The notes: generated from the sequence alone by a model not told the origin. Shown: positions 31,072 through 39,778, counted from the stretch's first letter. The stretch is DNA of 64,000 nt from Prevotella sp. (GCA_023662865.1 JAMPIK010000004.1:44652-108651); one strand, 5' to 3'. Translations and numbers: made by a program.

Positions 31072-32050
31072 GAGTGTTACGCAAAAGAAGAAAGTGACAT
31101 TGCTTGTTCCGGCCTATAACGAACAGGAGGCGTTACCGCATTTTTATAAACGAGTATGCGATGTGCTTTATCCTCTTGAAAACAAATATGATTTTGAGCT
31201 TTTGTTTGTCAACGACGGGAGTACGGACAGCACTCTGCAATTACTCAAAGCGATGCGTATGGCTGATAGCCGGGTGAATTATCTGGATATGTCGCGCAAC
31301 TATGGTAAAGAAATCGGTATGCTTGCAGGCTTTGATTATGCCAAGGGTGATTGTGTGATTACACTTGATGCAGATTTGCAGGAGCCGCCGGAAGTTATAC
31401 CCGCCATGTTGTCAAAATGGGAAGAGGGATATGACGATGTGTATGGCAGACGCAAATCGCGCAAACAGTCGTTTGTGAAGCGTGCAAGTTCGCGACTTTA
31501 TCACCGCGTACTTGCCAGTATGAGCCGCGATGCGGATTTCGCCGATGATTCGGGTGATTTCCGTTTACTTTCGCGTAAATGTGTAAATGCGTTGACTCAA
31601 TTGCGTGAGAGCCAGAGATATACAAAGGGTTTATACGAGGTTATGGGATTTAAAAAAGCGCCGATAGACTATGAGATTGAAGAGCGAGTAGCCGGTAAAT
31701 CCAAATGGAGTGTCGGAAAACTTGTGTGCTTGGCACTCAACGGCATTACTTCCCATTCGGTAGTGCCGCTGCGCATAGCGTCCTATATGGGGATGATTGT
31801 GTCTGCCTGCGCTTTTATTTACCTTATTGTGGTGATAGTCAAGGCGCTCGGGTGGGGCGATCCTGTGGTTGGTTATCCCACTATAGTTTCGCTTATCCTC
31901 TTTATCGGTGGTTTTATCTTGCTCTCTTTGGGTATTATCGGCGAATACTTGGGTCGCATTTTTATGGAGACAAAGCACCGCCCGGTTTATTTCTTGAACT
32001 CATACAACGGTATTGAAGGCAGAGATGAGAAACTTAAAGAAAAAGATTAA
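31064..32050 (+). CDS. GT2 polyprenyl-phosphate glycosyltransferase (GtrB/DPM-like)
   Basis: 328 residues. An N-terminal GT-A domain has [22 protein letters not shown] and the metal-binding DADLQEPPE. Two C-terminal helices (about 235-260 and 272-298) follow. This is the layout of GtrB, ArnC and YkcC-type enzymes, which put a sugar on undecaprenyl phosphate at the cytoplasmic face. The next gene encodes a GtrA-like small membrane protein overlapping by 26 nt, the classic partner that flips the lipid-linked sugar. The glycan that is modified is unknown; no third glycosyltransferase is adjacent. Confidence 0.87.
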   Translation: MNESVTQKKKVTLLVPAYNEQEALPHFYKRVCDVLYPLENKYDFELLFVNDGSTDSTLQLLKAMRMADSRVNYLDMSRNYGKEIGMLAGFDYAKGDCVITLDADLQEPPEVIPAMLSKWEEGYDDVYGRRKSRKQSFVKRASSRLYHRVLASMSRDADFADDSGDFRLLSRKCVNALTQLRESQRYTKGLYEVMGFKKAPIDYEIEERVAGKSKWSVGKLVCLALNGITSHSVVPLRIASYMGMIVSACAFIYLIVVIVKALGWGDPVVGYPTIVSLILFIGGFILLSLGIIGEYLGRIFMETKHRPVYFLNSYNGIEGRDEKLKEKD

Positions 32051-32456
32051 CGGTACATCGCGAAAGAGTGAGATGCTGCGCTTTGCAATAGTGGGAGGAG
32101 GTGCCACACTGTTGCAAATGGGATTGTATTTCGTGTTCCTGAATGCCGTTGGGGTGCCTGCCGTGGTAAGCACCATAATCAGTTATGCAATTAGCTTTGT
32201 ATTCAATTTTATTTTCTCGTTGCTCTTTACTTTCCACACCAAAGCGAATGCCAAGAAAGGAGTCGGTTTTGCAATAAGCCACCTTATTAATATGGGGTGT
32301 CAAACCGGGTTGGTTGCGATATTTAAGGGTATCGTAGGCCCTACACTTGCCATTCTTCCGGCATTGGCTATCTCTGTGCCAATCAACTACTTGTTGGTGC
32401 GATTTGCGCTCACCTCGCGCCGTTTTCAAAGCAAAAAGGAAAGAAGCGCGAGGTAA
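32025..32456 (+). CDS. GtrA-like membrane protein
   Basis: 143 residues with four predicted membrane helices (about 16-36, 42-66, 82-102 and 106-126) and the GtrA-family start pattern LRFAIVGGGATLLQMGLYF. GtrA proteins are proposed flippases for undecaprenyl-phosphate sugars made by GtrB-type enzymes. ATG at 32025 was preferred over a TTG at 32013. It overlaps the glycosyltransferase by 26 nt and ends 5 nt from the luxS stop on the other strand. Confidence 0.85.
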   Translation: MRNLKKKINGTSRKSEMLRFAIVGGGATLLQMGLYFVFLNAVGVPAVVSTIISYAISFVFNFIFSLLFTFHTKANAKKGVGFAISHLINMGCQTGLVAIFKGIVGPTLAILPALAISVPINYLLVRFALTSRRFQSKKERSAR

Positions 32457-32461
32457 GATAC

Positions 32462-32938
32462 TTATTCCGGGTACACTGTCGGGCAGTCCGCTCCTGCAAG
32501 CACTTGAAGATAACGTGCTGCCACAATTCGCGCTTCGGGCAGGTTCATGAGCAGGTAGTTGCCGCAATCGCGTGCCGATGCGCCCGGCACACTCCCTTCG
32601 TATGAACTTATAAATGAAAATACCTCACGCATCAGCGGAATAACATCGCTGCTTTCAAGTTCTCCTTTAAGAATGAGATAGTTCCCGGTACAACAACCCA
32701 TGGGTCCCCAATATATCACCTTGTCGGCCCAATCTTTGTGGTTGCGCAAGTAAGTGGCAGCCAAATGCTCAATGGTATGCAACGCGGAAACGGATAATGC
32801 CGGCTCACGGTTCGGAGCAGTCATGCGGCAATCGAATGTGGTGAGTACATCGCCCGAAGATGTCATATCTCTTCGGCTTACATACACGCCCGGCAGTAAG
32901 GTGAGATGGTTTATGGTGAAACTCGGTATTTTTTCCAT
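32462..32938 (-). CDS. luxS: S-ribosylhomocysteine lyase LuxS
   Basis: 158 residues, normal length. The metal site is HTIEH (His54, Glu57, His58) with Cys125 in ARDCGNY, and the catalytic Cys82 is in GPMGCCTG. LuxS cleaves S-ribosylhomocysteine to homocysteine and DPD, the precursor of the AI-2 signal. It follows mtnN, which makes its substrate, by 4 nt, so the two form the complete two-step route from S-adenosylhomocysteine. Confidence 0.96.
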   Translation of the reverse strand: MEKIPSFTINHLTLLPGVYVSRRDMTSSGDVLTTFDCRMTAPNREPALSVSALHTIEHLAATYLRNHKDWADKVIYWGPMGCCTGNYLILKGELESSDVIPLMREVFSFISSYEGSVPGASARDCGNYLLMNLPEARIVAARYLQVLAGADCPTVYPE

Positions 32939-32942
32939 TGCC

Positions 32943-33629
32943 TTATAGTTGTTTCAGGATTGAAGTCAGGGCTGCGAATGTCTCTTTGGGTGCGTCTGTC
33001 CAGAAGCTTTCATATTGGGAGATGTTCTCTGTTTCTCCCGGGGTGTCGCTGATTACACGCAGAATGTTGAAAGGCACATTGCGCAAGTAGCATACCTGAG
33101 CTATTGAGGCCGATTCCATGTCAACAGCCATCACGTCCGGGAAATGCGATTGGATTTCTTTCACTTCGGAAGCCGATGAGATGAATTTGTCGCCGGAGCA
33201 GATGAGACCGAACTTTGTCTTGTTGCCGGCTGGCATAATTTCTCGAGCCAAATCGATTACCTTTTGCCACGGGCGCAAGATTACAGGCAATCCGGCAGCC
33301 GCACCATACTCGGTGCCGGGACCGCACCATACGTCGTGGTAGGCCACGGCATCAGCCACAAGCAAATCAAGCACATGAGTATGTCCGGCTCCACCGGCTA
33401 CTCCTGAATTGATGATATAGTCCGGGTGGAAGCCATCGAGCAACGTGAGTGCGCCAATGGCCGAGTTGACTTTCCCAATACCGCATTGCATGGCTATGAT
33501 TCCATGGCGACCCAATGTGCCGGTGTGGAATGTATAGCCGTTTATTTGAGTCGGTGTCTGCAGATCTTCAAGGAGTGGCAAGAGCAGGTCGAGCTCTTTC
33601 TGCATGGCCACAATTATACCGATAATCAT
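32943..33629 (-). CDS. mtnN: 5'-methylthioadenosine/S-adenosylhomocysteine nucleosidase
   Basis: 228 residues from ATG 33629 (MIIGIIVAMQKELD). The PNP_UDP fold has GIIVAMQKEL at the start, IINSGVAGG, and VDMESASIAQVCY with the purine-site Met-Glu. A catalytic Asp is in RVISDTPG. The enzyme removes adenine from S-adenosylhomocysteine and methylthioadenosine. A longer frame begins with TTG at 33650, but that codon lies inside the -7 element, so the ATG is the better start. It forms an operon with luxS. Confidence 0.93.
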   Translation of the reverse strand: MIIGIIVAMQKELDLLLPLLEDLQTPTQINGYTFHTGTLGRHGIIAMQCGIGKVNSAIGALTLLDGFHPDYIINSGVAGGAGHTHVLDLLVADAVAYHDVWCGPGTEYGAAAGLPVILRPWQKVIDLAREIMPAGNKTKFGLICSGDKFISSASEVKEIQSHFPDVMAVDMESASIAQVCYLRNVPFNILRVISDTPGETENISQYESFWTDAPKETFAALTSILKQL

Positions 33630-33647
33630 TGTTAACAAATATTTCTG

Positions 33648-33655
33648 CAAAATTA
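33648..33655 (-). promoter_or_regulatory. -7 promoter element (TAATTTTG) for mtnN-luxS
   Basis: Minus-strand TAATTTTG ends 19 nt before the mtnN ATG at 33629, giving a leader of about 13 nt. No -33 TTTG was found. It overlaps the spacer of the divergent Sua5/YrdC promoter. Confidence 0.5.
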
Positions 33656-33663
33656 CATTATTT

Positions 33664-33695
33664 TTTGTAAACTTCAGTTGAAATAAGTAATTTTG
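33664..33695 (+). promoter_or_regulatory. Bacteroidota promoter for the Sua5/YrdC-family gene
   Basis: TTTG at 33664-33667, a 20-nt spacer and TAATTTTG at 33688-33695. The gene starts at 33710, so the leader is about 8 nt. Confidence 0.7.
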
Positions 33696-33709
33696 TACTC
33701 AATACTGCT

Positions 33710-34312
33710 ATGGAGAGATATAAGATTTGGAACAATGAAATAAGCCGGAAGCAGGCATTGCAATTTGCCGAACGGCTCGAAGCGGGAGAATTGATGGTTT
33801 ATCCCACAGATACACTGTATGCAATAGGCTGTGATGCCCTTAATGTAAAGGCAATAGAGAAGTTGTGCCGGTTGCAGGGACTCAATCCGGAAAAAGTGTG
33901 TCTGTCAATCATATGCGAGGATATATCGCAATCCGCCGAATATGCGAGGATTGACAATAAATGTTTCCGGCTTATGAAAGATAATGTCCCCGGACCGTTT
34001 ACATTTATCTTTAAAGCGGCGGGTACGCTCCCCAAAGCATTCAAGGGAAGAAAAGAAGTGGGTATACGTATTCCGGACTGCCGGGCTCCGTTGCAGATAG
34101 TGGAAGCGTTGGGGCATCCGATACTTACCGCCACCATTCATGCCGCCGATGAAGATTATACAGTCAACCCGGAACTGATTGCCGATGTTTACGAAGGAAA
34201 AGCAGATTTTATGCTTATCGGTGAAGAAGGCGGTACGGAGCCCTCTACCATTCTGGATTGCATCGGCCCGGAGCCGGAAATTATAAGGCAAGGCAAAGGT
34301 GTGTTGTCTTGA
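33710..34312 (+). CDS. Sua5/YciO/YrdC/YwlC-family protein
   Basis: 200 residues in a single YrdC domain: YPTDTLYAIGCDA binds nucleotide, LKAIEKLCRLQGLNPEK-like residues follow, and PGPFTFIFKA is a typical second motif. Members include TsaC/Sua5, which make threonylcarbamoyl-AMP for the t6A base of tRNA, and YciO, whose role is less clear. The usual TsaC KRP motif is replaced by RLQGLNPEKV, and the basic motif KxR is changed, so a YciO-like rather than a true TsaC role is possible. It has its own promoter, divergent from mtnN. Confidence 0.8.
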   Translation: MERYKIWNNEISRKQALQFAERLEAGELMVYPTDTLYAIGCDALNVKAIEKLCRLQGLNPEKVCLSIICEDISQSAEYARIDNKCFRLMKDNVPGPFTFIFKAAGTLPKAFKGRKEVGIRIPDCRAPLQIVEALGHPILTATIHAADEDYTVNPELIADVYEGKADFMLIGEEGGTEPSTILDCIGPEPEIIRQGKGVLS

Positions 34313-34361
34313 TGTTAACATTTTTTATCAGGCATACTCTTAAATTATGGAAATTTTTCTG

Positions 34362-34369
34362 TAATTTTG
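34362..34369 (+). promoter_or_regulatory. -7 promoter element (TAATTTTG) for mdh
   Basis: TAATTTTG lies 116 nt before the mdh start. The -33 region shows no exact TTTG. The long leader that results contains a GC-rich hairpin. Confidence 0.5.
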
Positions 34370-34384
34370 TTCCCGCTAACAACA

Positions 34385-34403
34385 AACGCCCGAATCGGGC
34401 GTT
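34385..34403 (+). promoter_or_regulatory. GC-rich stem-loop in mdh leader
   Basis: AACGCCCGA (34385-34393) and TCGGGCGTT (34395-34403) form a 9-bp inverted repeat with one base between (real loop 3-5 nt). It would start about 10 nt from the predicted 5' end of the mdh mRNA. There is no T-run behind it, so it does not look like a terminator. A 5' stabilising stem is the simplest reading. Confidence 0.5.
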
Positions 34404-34484
34404 AACATATTTAGAAGTCATGGCGATGATTTCTTGAATATATGATTAAATAACCCAAACAAAATATCTAAAAAACAAAAGATT

Positions 34485-35414
34485 ATGTCAAAAGTAACAG
34501 TTGTCGGCGCCGGTAACGTAGGCGCAACAGCAGCCAACGTGATGGCTATCCGCGAGGTGGCTGACGAAGTTGTAATGATTGATATCAAAGAGGGTGTGTC
34601 CGAGGGTAAAGCAATGGACATGATGCAGACTGCAAACCTTCTTGACATGAACACACGCGTCAACGGTGTGACTAATGACTATGCCGCTACTGCCGGCAGT
34701 GATGTTGTTGTCATCACTTCAGGTATTCCGCGTAAGCCCGGTATGACTCGCGAAGAGCTCATCGGTGTAAATGCAGGTATCGTAAAGCAAGTTACAGAAA
34801 GTATTCTTGCTCACAGCCCCAACGCCGTAATCGTTTGCGTGTCCAACCCCATGGATACAATGACCTACCTCATTCACAAAATCTCCGGTCTGCCCAAGAA
34901 CCGCATTATCGGTATGGGCGGTGCTTTGGACTCAAGCCGTTTCAAATACTATCTGAGCAAAGCTCTGAACGCTAACCCCAACGAGGTGGAAGGCTTCGTA
35001 ATCGGCGGCCACGGCGACACTACCATGATACCTATGAAGCGTTTCGCTACATATCGCGGTATCCCCGTGAGCGAGTTGCTTTCAGCTGAAGTGCTCGACA
35101 AGGTAGTAGCTGACACTATGGTAGGCGGTGCCACACTCACCAAACTGCTTGGCACAAGCGCATGGTATGCTCCCGGTGCAGCAGCAGCTGAGGTAGTTGA
35201 AGCCATTATCCACGACCAGAAAGCAATGATTCCCTGCTCCGCTCTGCTCGAAGGCGAATACGGCGAGAAGGATCTTTGCATCGGTGTGCCTTGTATCCTT
35301 GGCAAGAACGGTATCGAAAAGATTTGCGAACTCAATCTCAATGAAGGGGAGAAAGCACTCTTCGCAAAGAGCGCCGCAGCAGTTCACAAAACAAATGCCG
35401 CACTTCCTTGCTAA
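34485..35414 (+). CDS. mdh: Malate dehydrogenase
   Basis: 309 residues, LDH-like class. The Rossmann motif is VVGAGNVGAT (7-15). The active-site loop IPRKPGMTR carries Arg83 and Arg89, which mark malate rather than lactate specificity. The catalytic His176 is in GGHGDTT. The enzyme interconverts malate and oxaloacetate and in Bacteroidales feeds the fumarate/succinate branch. The codon choice is more uniform than in neighbours, which fits high expression. A terminator follows 25 nt after the stop. Confidence 0.96.
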   Translation: MSKVTVVGAGNVGATAANVMAIREVADEVVMIDIKEGVSEGKAMDMMQTANLLDMNTRVNGVTNDYAATAGSDVVVITSGIPRKPGMTREELIGVNAGIVKQVTESILAHSPNAVIVCVSNPMDTMTYLIHKISGLPKNRIIGMGGALDSSRFKYYLSKALNANPNEVEGFVIGGHGDTTMIPMKRFATYRGIPVSELLSAEVLDKVVADTMVGGATLTKLLGTSAWYAPGAAAAEVVEAIIHDQKAMIPCSALLEGEYGEKDLCIGVPCILGKNGIEKICELNLNEGEKALFAKSAAAVHKTNAALPC

Positions 35415-35439
35415 ATAGTACTTACCGCAAAAGAATTAG

Positions 35440-35463
35440 CCCCGACTCAAAACTGAGCCGGGG
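35440..35463 (+). terminator. Rho-independent terminator after mdh
   Basis: CCCCG-A-CTCA (35440-35449), loop AAAC, TGAG-C-CGGGG (35454-35463), nine pairs with one A/C mismatch, followed by TATTCTTTT. Confidence 0.8.
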
Positions 35464-35486
35464 TATTCTTTTGACAGATGCGGAAT

Positions 35487-36014
35487 TCAAAACATGGAAT
35501 TATGCTTTTGAAAAGCTGCCGTAATTTGTCCGATATACATTGTGTGGAGGTCTGTTGCTCCCTTGGTATACCAACGCGGCATGATTGTCTTGTCGAGGAA
35601 AGCGGCCTCGGTCATGTCTTGTTCGTAGGCTACCCGGCATACAAGGGTAAGTGTGGCTTCTTCATAACCGACATCGCCCGTAGGCAGTTGAATGGGTGTG
35701 AGTCCGGACTTGTGCATTTTGTCCATGTCCCGGCCACTCTTCGTGCCGAGGTTTTGCAGAATACTTTTGTACTTTTCGGGGAAGAAGGTCAGCGTATATG
35801 AATGTGTCTTGTCGAGCCATTCCTTAGTGTACCGAGTAGGGCGGACAACACACATAGCTGCCGGGAAGCCCCATATATAACCCATAAAGCCCCATGAGGC
35901 TGTCATCATATTGAAAGAGTCGATATTGCCGGAAGTAACCAACATCCACTGATTGCCTATCATTTCAATGAGTTTGCCGTCAATCTCTACCGGGTTTAAT
36001 TGTTTGAGTGTCAT
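35487..36014 (-). CDS. Flavin reductase-like FMN-binding split-barrel protein
   Basis: 175 residues. The split-barrel pattern is seen in MIGNQWMLVTSGN, FNMMTASWGFMGYIWGFPAA, CVVRPTRYTKEWLDKT and FPEKYKSILQNLGTKSGRD. These proteins bind FMN and often use NAD(P)H. The physiological acceptor is not known. It is 11 nt downstream of the thioredoxin-like lipoprotein gene, so a redox pairing is possible. The last gene of a small minus-strand group, it converges on the mdh terminator. Confidence 0.8.
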   Translation of the reverse strand: MTLKQLNPVEIDGKLIEMIGNQWMLVTSGNIDSFNMMTASWGFMGYIWGFPAAMCVVRPTRYTKEWLDKTHSYTLTFFPEKYKSILQNLGTKSGRDMDKMHKSGLTPIQLPTGDVGYEEATLTLVCRVAYEQDMTEAAFLDKTIMPRWYTKGATDLHTMYIGQITAAFQKHNSMF

Positions 36015-36025
36015 ATGTGTTTGTC

Positions 36026-36505
36026 TTATATATTATCCATTATAGCTTGTTCCAATTCTTGAGGTGCGAAGCCGGTAATTCGGTATAGCTCTTGAGTCAT
36101 GGATTTGTCGGAGAAGATTATTACGGTGGGCACGGCATCAACGCCATGTTTCTTAGCGAGTTCCGGGTTTTGATCTATGTCCACGGTAGCGAAGTCGGCC
36201 TCACCCTTGTAAGTCTCTTCCATTTGGTTGAAGTAAGGTTTCAACTGTCGGCAAGGACCGCACCATTTAGCCGAAAAGTCAACTATATAAGGAGTCTTTC
36301 CGCTCTCTGCCTCTACCGTACTCGGGTCCGGCTGTCCGGGAGCCGGAACGGGAACCTCTTCGGTATATTCATATGGCAAATCGTTTGCCTTGGAAGAGTC
36401 TGTTTGCTGTACGGAATCGCCGGCAGCATCAGAAGTCTTTTGACGGCAAGCACCCATGCTTACTGTCAGCATAAAAGCGGCGAAATAAATAATGTATTTT
36501 TTCAT
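36026..36505 (-). CDS. Thioredoxin-fold lipoprotein
   Basis: 159 residues. A lipoprotein signal ends in SMGAC (Cys20), then a ~40-residue acidic, Pro-rich linker, then a thioredoxin domain with WCGPC (Cys82, Cys85) and the cis-Pro motif VDAVPTVIIF. Lipidation places it on the periplasmic side. The standard WCGPC motif suggests a reductant or disulfide exchanger in the envelope. No TlpA-like insert is seen. Confidence 0.88.
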   Translation of the reverse strand: MKKYIIYFAAFMLTVSMGACRQKTSDAAGDSVQQTDSSKANDLPYEYTEEVPVPAPGQPDPSTVEAESGKTPYIVDFSAKWCGPCRQLKPYFNQMEETYKGEADFATVDIDQNPELAKKHGVDAVPTVIIFSDKSMTQELYRITGFAPQELEQAIMDNI

Positions 36506-36550
36506 AAGTTCGTTTTCATAAGTAACGATTGAAGCGCAGCGAAAGTTTGA

Positions 36551-37021
36551 TTATTGACGTAGGGAGAACAAGTCAGTGCCGTCGGTATTGATTGAATTTA
36601 TATCCGCGGATTCGGGCACTATGATTACCGGGAAGTTTGTAATATAGGTTGCCAACGAATATCCCTCGGCAGCCACCTGCATTTTTACGCTCAACACATG
36701 GCGGCCGAGCGGCTGATTGTACACAAAGAATTTACGGCCGAAATCCGGTGCAAATCCCGGACCTACAAAGTTGCCGTCCCAATAATATCCGCATGCGGTA
36801 ATCAAAGAGGTTGGGGTTGATTTGTCCACAGCCACATTTATTCGATCCATGCAGATACTGTCTCCGTTTTGTATATATAAGGCTCCATCGTGTTGCACTC
36901 CTCCTCGTTCATCAAAGTTAAAGTACACGTTAGGGTAGTTATCTTCATCGTTGCAGGCGGTAAAAAGGAAAGGCATTGCAAGAGCCCATATTAATAAATT
37001 GAGGTGGAAATGTTTTTTCAT
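36551..37021 (-). CDS. Lipoprotein of unknown function
   Basis: 156 residues. The lipoprotein signal ends in FLFTAC (Cys23). The mature part is beta-rich (YPNVYFNFDERGG, YYWDGNFVGPGFAPDFGRKFF) with no recognised domain. Spacing to the thioredoxin-like lipoprotein is 45 nt on the same strand. It could belong to a Bacteroidales-specific DUF family; I do not recognise which. Confidence 0.65.
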   Translation of the reverse strand: MKKHFHLNLLIWALAMPFLFTACNDEDNYPNVYFNFDERGGVQHDGALYIQNGDSICMDRINVAVDKSTPTSLITACGYYWDGNFVGPGFAPDFGRKFFVYNQPLGRHVLSVKMQVAAEGYSLATYITNFPVIIVPESADINSINTDGTDLFSLRQ

Positions 37022-37172
37022 AGTAAAAATATTTGTTTATAAATAATGAATAATTGAGGGTCTTTGAAAGAATAACAAACACCGTACATTAAAAGTTGAC
37101 GCCTTGCCGATACAATATGTAACTAAACGTGTAGAGCCGTGATTTTACCCGGCACTGGGGCGGCGAAAAGAG

Positions 37173-37204
37173 TTTGCATAATTGAATAAAACATTGTATA
37201 TTTG
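37173..37204 (+). promoter_or_regulatory. Bacteroidota promoter for the Crp-like gene
   Basis: TTTG at 37173-37176, a 20-nt spacer, TATATTTG at 37197-37204. The longest open frame starts with TTG inside the -7 box, which rules that start out. Confidence 0.7.
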
Positions 37205-37264
37205 CAGTATGAAATGCTTGCGCCGCGCGGCGTGGGGATATGTTGTTATTTAGTACGGAATGCT

Positions 37265-37915
37265 ATGCCTACAATGTACGAAACCATTCAGGGACTACCT
37301 CTTTTTCAAGGAACCACTACCGAGCAGATTTCTGCCTTTCTTGAAAAAACTAATGTTGAGTTTATAAAATTTTACCCCGGCCAGATAATAGCCGAGGTCG
37401 GAGAGGAGTGTACAGACATCAAATTCGTGATTTCCGGCACTGTGGAGACCTGTATGTCAATAGCTCAAGGACAGGTTTCTCTTTGCACACATCTGGGTCC
37501 GAACAGTGTGTTGTCTGCCGCCAACCTTTTCGGTATGTACACTCAATATCATAAAACCTTTACGTGTCTTACCGAGGGCAGCTATATGAAAATTCGCAAA
37601 TCGCAATATTTTGATTTGCTGAAGACAGCACCCATATATTTACTTAATTACATTAACTTCCTGAGTTATCAGGCACAAAGAGCGCGCATTGCTCTGAGTT
37701 CGTTCTCTCACATGGGTTTGAGAGAATGTATAGAGCTTTGGAGATACGGATATGTGGACCGACACGCCATGCACGTTTCTTTCTCCACAACAAAAGAAAA
37801 TCTCTCCGAGATATTAAACCTCGAAGAGAAAGAACTTATACGGACTCTTGATGAGTTGGTAAGTGAAAATCTAATTGAGTATTCAGGCGACTTGACTGTT
37901 ACTTTGAAGAATTAG
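37265..37915 (+). CDS. Crp/Fnr-family transcription regulator
   Basis: 216 residues from ATG 37265 (MPTMYETIQGLPLFQG; ATG 37274 is also possible). An N-terminal cyclic-nucleotide-binding fold (LPLFQGTTTEQISAFLEK ... VISGTVETCM ... GPNSVLSAANLFG) is followed by a helical linker and a C-terminal winged-helix region (LSEILNLEEKELIRTLDELV). No FNR-type Cys cluster is seen and the cAMP-binding Arg/Ser pattern is absent, so the ligand is unknown. It converges on thiL, with 17 nt of overlap at the 3' ends. Confidence 0.8.
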   Translation: MPTMYETIQGLPLFQGTTTEQISAFLEKTNVEFIKFYPGQIIAEVGEECTDIKFVISGTVETCMSIAQGQVSLCTHLGPNSVLSAANLFGMYTQYHKTFTCLTEGSYMKIRKSQYFDLLKTAPIYLLNYINFLSYQAQRARIALSSFSHMGLRECIELWRYGYVDRHAMHVSFSTTKENLSEILNLEEKELIRTLDELVSENLIEYSGDLTVTLKN

Positions 37916-38966
37916 AGGCACTCTCACTATTATTGGTGAAGGCATTCCAACCTTGAGCTTTGAGCGGAAACTCCTGACCGTCGCGAGTTATCAGGGCGCA
38001 ACCGGCTTCGGGGCGCGTTATGTAGCCGATTACTCTTATACCTTCGAGCTTGGCAACGGCATCGTGTTGAGTAAGAGGCACGGTGAAGAGAAGCTCATAG
38101 TCTTCGCCTCCGTTTAGCGCAACTGTTGTGACATTCATATTCAACTCCTCCGCCATGACAGCCGTTTGATAGTCAATCGGAATTTTGTCTTCGTACACAC
38201 GACAGCCGACATCGGAGGCTTTGCATATATGGAGCAACTCGCTTGACAGGCCGTCGCTTACGTCCATCATTGAGGTGGGTTTAATTCCGGCCTTTCGCAG
38301 CGCCTCAATAATGTCGCCTCGGGCTTCCGGCTTCAGCTGGCGTTCAAGTATATATTCTTTGCCGGCGAAATCGGGCTGGAAATCTTTTGCGGCCCCGGCG
38401 GCTACACGGTTTTCGCGTTCAAGCAATTGCAACCCCATATAGGAAGCACCTAAATCGCCGCTCACACATATCAAGTCAGTAGGCTTTGCACCGGAGCGAT
38501 ACACGATGTCGGCGTCATCAGCTTCTCCCAGACAGGTTATGCTGATTACCAAACCGGTAGCCGAGGCCGATGTATCACCTCCCACGAGGTCAACTCCGTA
38601 AGCATTACAAGCCATACGTATTCCCTGATACAGTTCATCAAGGTGTTCCACTGTAAAGCGAGCGGAAGCACCGATGCTCACCGTGATTTGGCGCGGTGTG
38701 CCGTTCATGGCATATATGTCGCTGAAATTCACGACAGCAGCTTTGTAGCCTAAATGTTTCAGCGGCACATAACGCAAATCAAAGTGTATGCCTTCAAGCA
38801 GCAGGTCGGTAGTTACCAGCACACGCTTGGCGCCGTATTCAAGCACTGCCGCATCATCACCTACTCCTATCTTTGACGAAGTGTTTTTAAGCGAGAAATC
38901 GGCTGTGAGTCTTTCGATCAAGCCGAATTCCCCCAATTGAGATATTTCCGTTTCTTTTGGTGTCAT
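37899..38966 (-). CDS. thiL: Thiamine-monophosphate kinase
   Basis: 355 residues. The N-terminal AIR-synthase-like domain has GEFGLIERL, GVGDDAAVLEYG and DLLLEGIHFDLRY. VVNFSDIYAMNGTP, DLVGGDTSAS and SMMDVSDGLSSELLHIC carry the metal- and ATP-binding residues. The enzyme makes thiamine diphosphate from the monophosphate. It is the last gene of the nrnA-thiL run and overlaps punA by one base. Confidence 0.93.
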   Translation of the reverse strand: MTPKETEISQLGEFGLIERLTADFSLKNTSSKIGVGDDAAVLEYGAKRVLVTTDLLLEGIHFDLRYVPLKHLGYKAAVVNFSDIYAMNGTPRQITVSIGASARFTVEHLDELYQGIRMACNAYGVDLVGGDTSASATGLVISITCLGEADDADIVYRSGAKPTDLICVSGDLGASYMGLQLLERENRVAAGAAKDFQPDFAGKEYILERQLKPEARGDIIEALRKAGIKPTSMMDVSDGLSSELLHICKASDVGCRVYEDKIPIDYQTAVMAEELNMNVTTVALNGGEDYELLFTVPLTQHDAVAKLEGIRVIGYITRPEAGCALITRDGQEFPLKAQGWNAFTNNSESASNSSK

Positions 38967-39778
38967 TATATGCGAGCTACCATTTCAGTCATGATTTCAG
39001 TCATAAAGGGTTGCGCTTTTACAGCGGCTTTCTGCACCTCTTCGTGAGTCGGCACTTCCTTTATGTCTTTGCCGCCGAGGTCGGTGATTACGCTCACACC
39101 GAACACTTTCATTCCGGCGTGTTTAGCCACTATAACCTCCGGCACGGTACTCATACCGACAGCATCGCCGCCGATAATGCGGAAGTATTCATATTCGGCC
39201 GGAGTTTCGAATGTCGGGCCGGGAGTGCCGACATATACACCGTGCATCACGCGAATGTTCTTTTCAGCAGCTATTGCATCTGCTTTGGCAATCAAGTCGT
39301 GATCATACGGTTCTGTCATAGCCGGGAAGCGTGTGCCGAGTTCATCATAGTTCTTGCCGCGGAGGGGATTTTCCGGGAAGAGGTTGATATGGTCTGTGAT
39401 AATCATTATGTCACCGACGCGGAAGTCTTTGTTCATACCGCCGGCGGCATTGCTCACGAACAGAGTCTCGACGCCTAAATTGCGCATCACTCGTACCGGG
39501 AAGGTAACTTGCTTCATGTCGTAGCCCTCGTAGTAGTGAAAACGACCTTGCATAGCCATGACATACTTTTCACCGAGATAGCCGAAAATCAACTTGCCGC
39601 TGTGTCCCTCTACGGTAGAGACCGGCATATCCGGAATTTCCTTGTATGGAATTTCCGCTACAATCTTAATGTGGTCTACGAGTTGACCCAGACCTGTGCC
39701 GAGGATAATACCAATCTTCGGAAGTTTCTCCACGCGTGAGCTGATATAGGCAGCTGCATTTTCAATTTTCTGTAACAT
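38966..39778 (-). CDS. punA: Purine nucleoside phosphorylase (trimeric type)
   Basis: 270 residues. Signatures are IGIILGTGLGQL (phosphate site), VEGHSGKLIFGYLG, AMQGRFHYYEGY and FVSNAAGGMNKDFRVGDIMI. The end of the site has DAVGMSTVPEVIVAKHAGM. It splits inosine and guanosine by phosphorolysis for purine salvage. It lies 33 nt after lpxK in the same run. Confidence 0.93.
   Translation of the reverse strand: MLQKIENAAAYISSRVEKLPKIGIILGTGLGQLVDHIKIVAEIPYKEIPDMPVSTVEGHSGKLIFGYLGEKYVMAMQGRFHYYEGYDMKQVTFPVRVMRNLGVETLFVSNAAGGMNKDFRVGDIMIITDHINLFPENPLRGKNYDELGTRFPAMTEPYDHDLIAKADAIAAEKNIRVMHGVYVGTPGPTFETPAEYEYFRIIGGDAVGMSTVPEVIVAKHAGMKVFGVSVITDLGGKDIKEVPTHEEVQKAAVKAQPFMTEIMTEMVARI

Noticed and set aside
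33630..33650. TTG 33650 as the mtnN start
   Set aside because: It overlaps the -7 promoter element, and the family normally begins at the MIIGIIVAMQKEL segment.
34385..34403. Hairpin as the terminator of the Sua5/YrdC-family gene
   Set aside because: No T-run follows, and it lies downstream of the predicted mdh promoter, so it belongs to the mdh leader.
37202..37264. TTG 37202 as the start of the Crp-like gene
   Set aside because: The codon lies inside the -7 box, and the extra residues do not fit the family.
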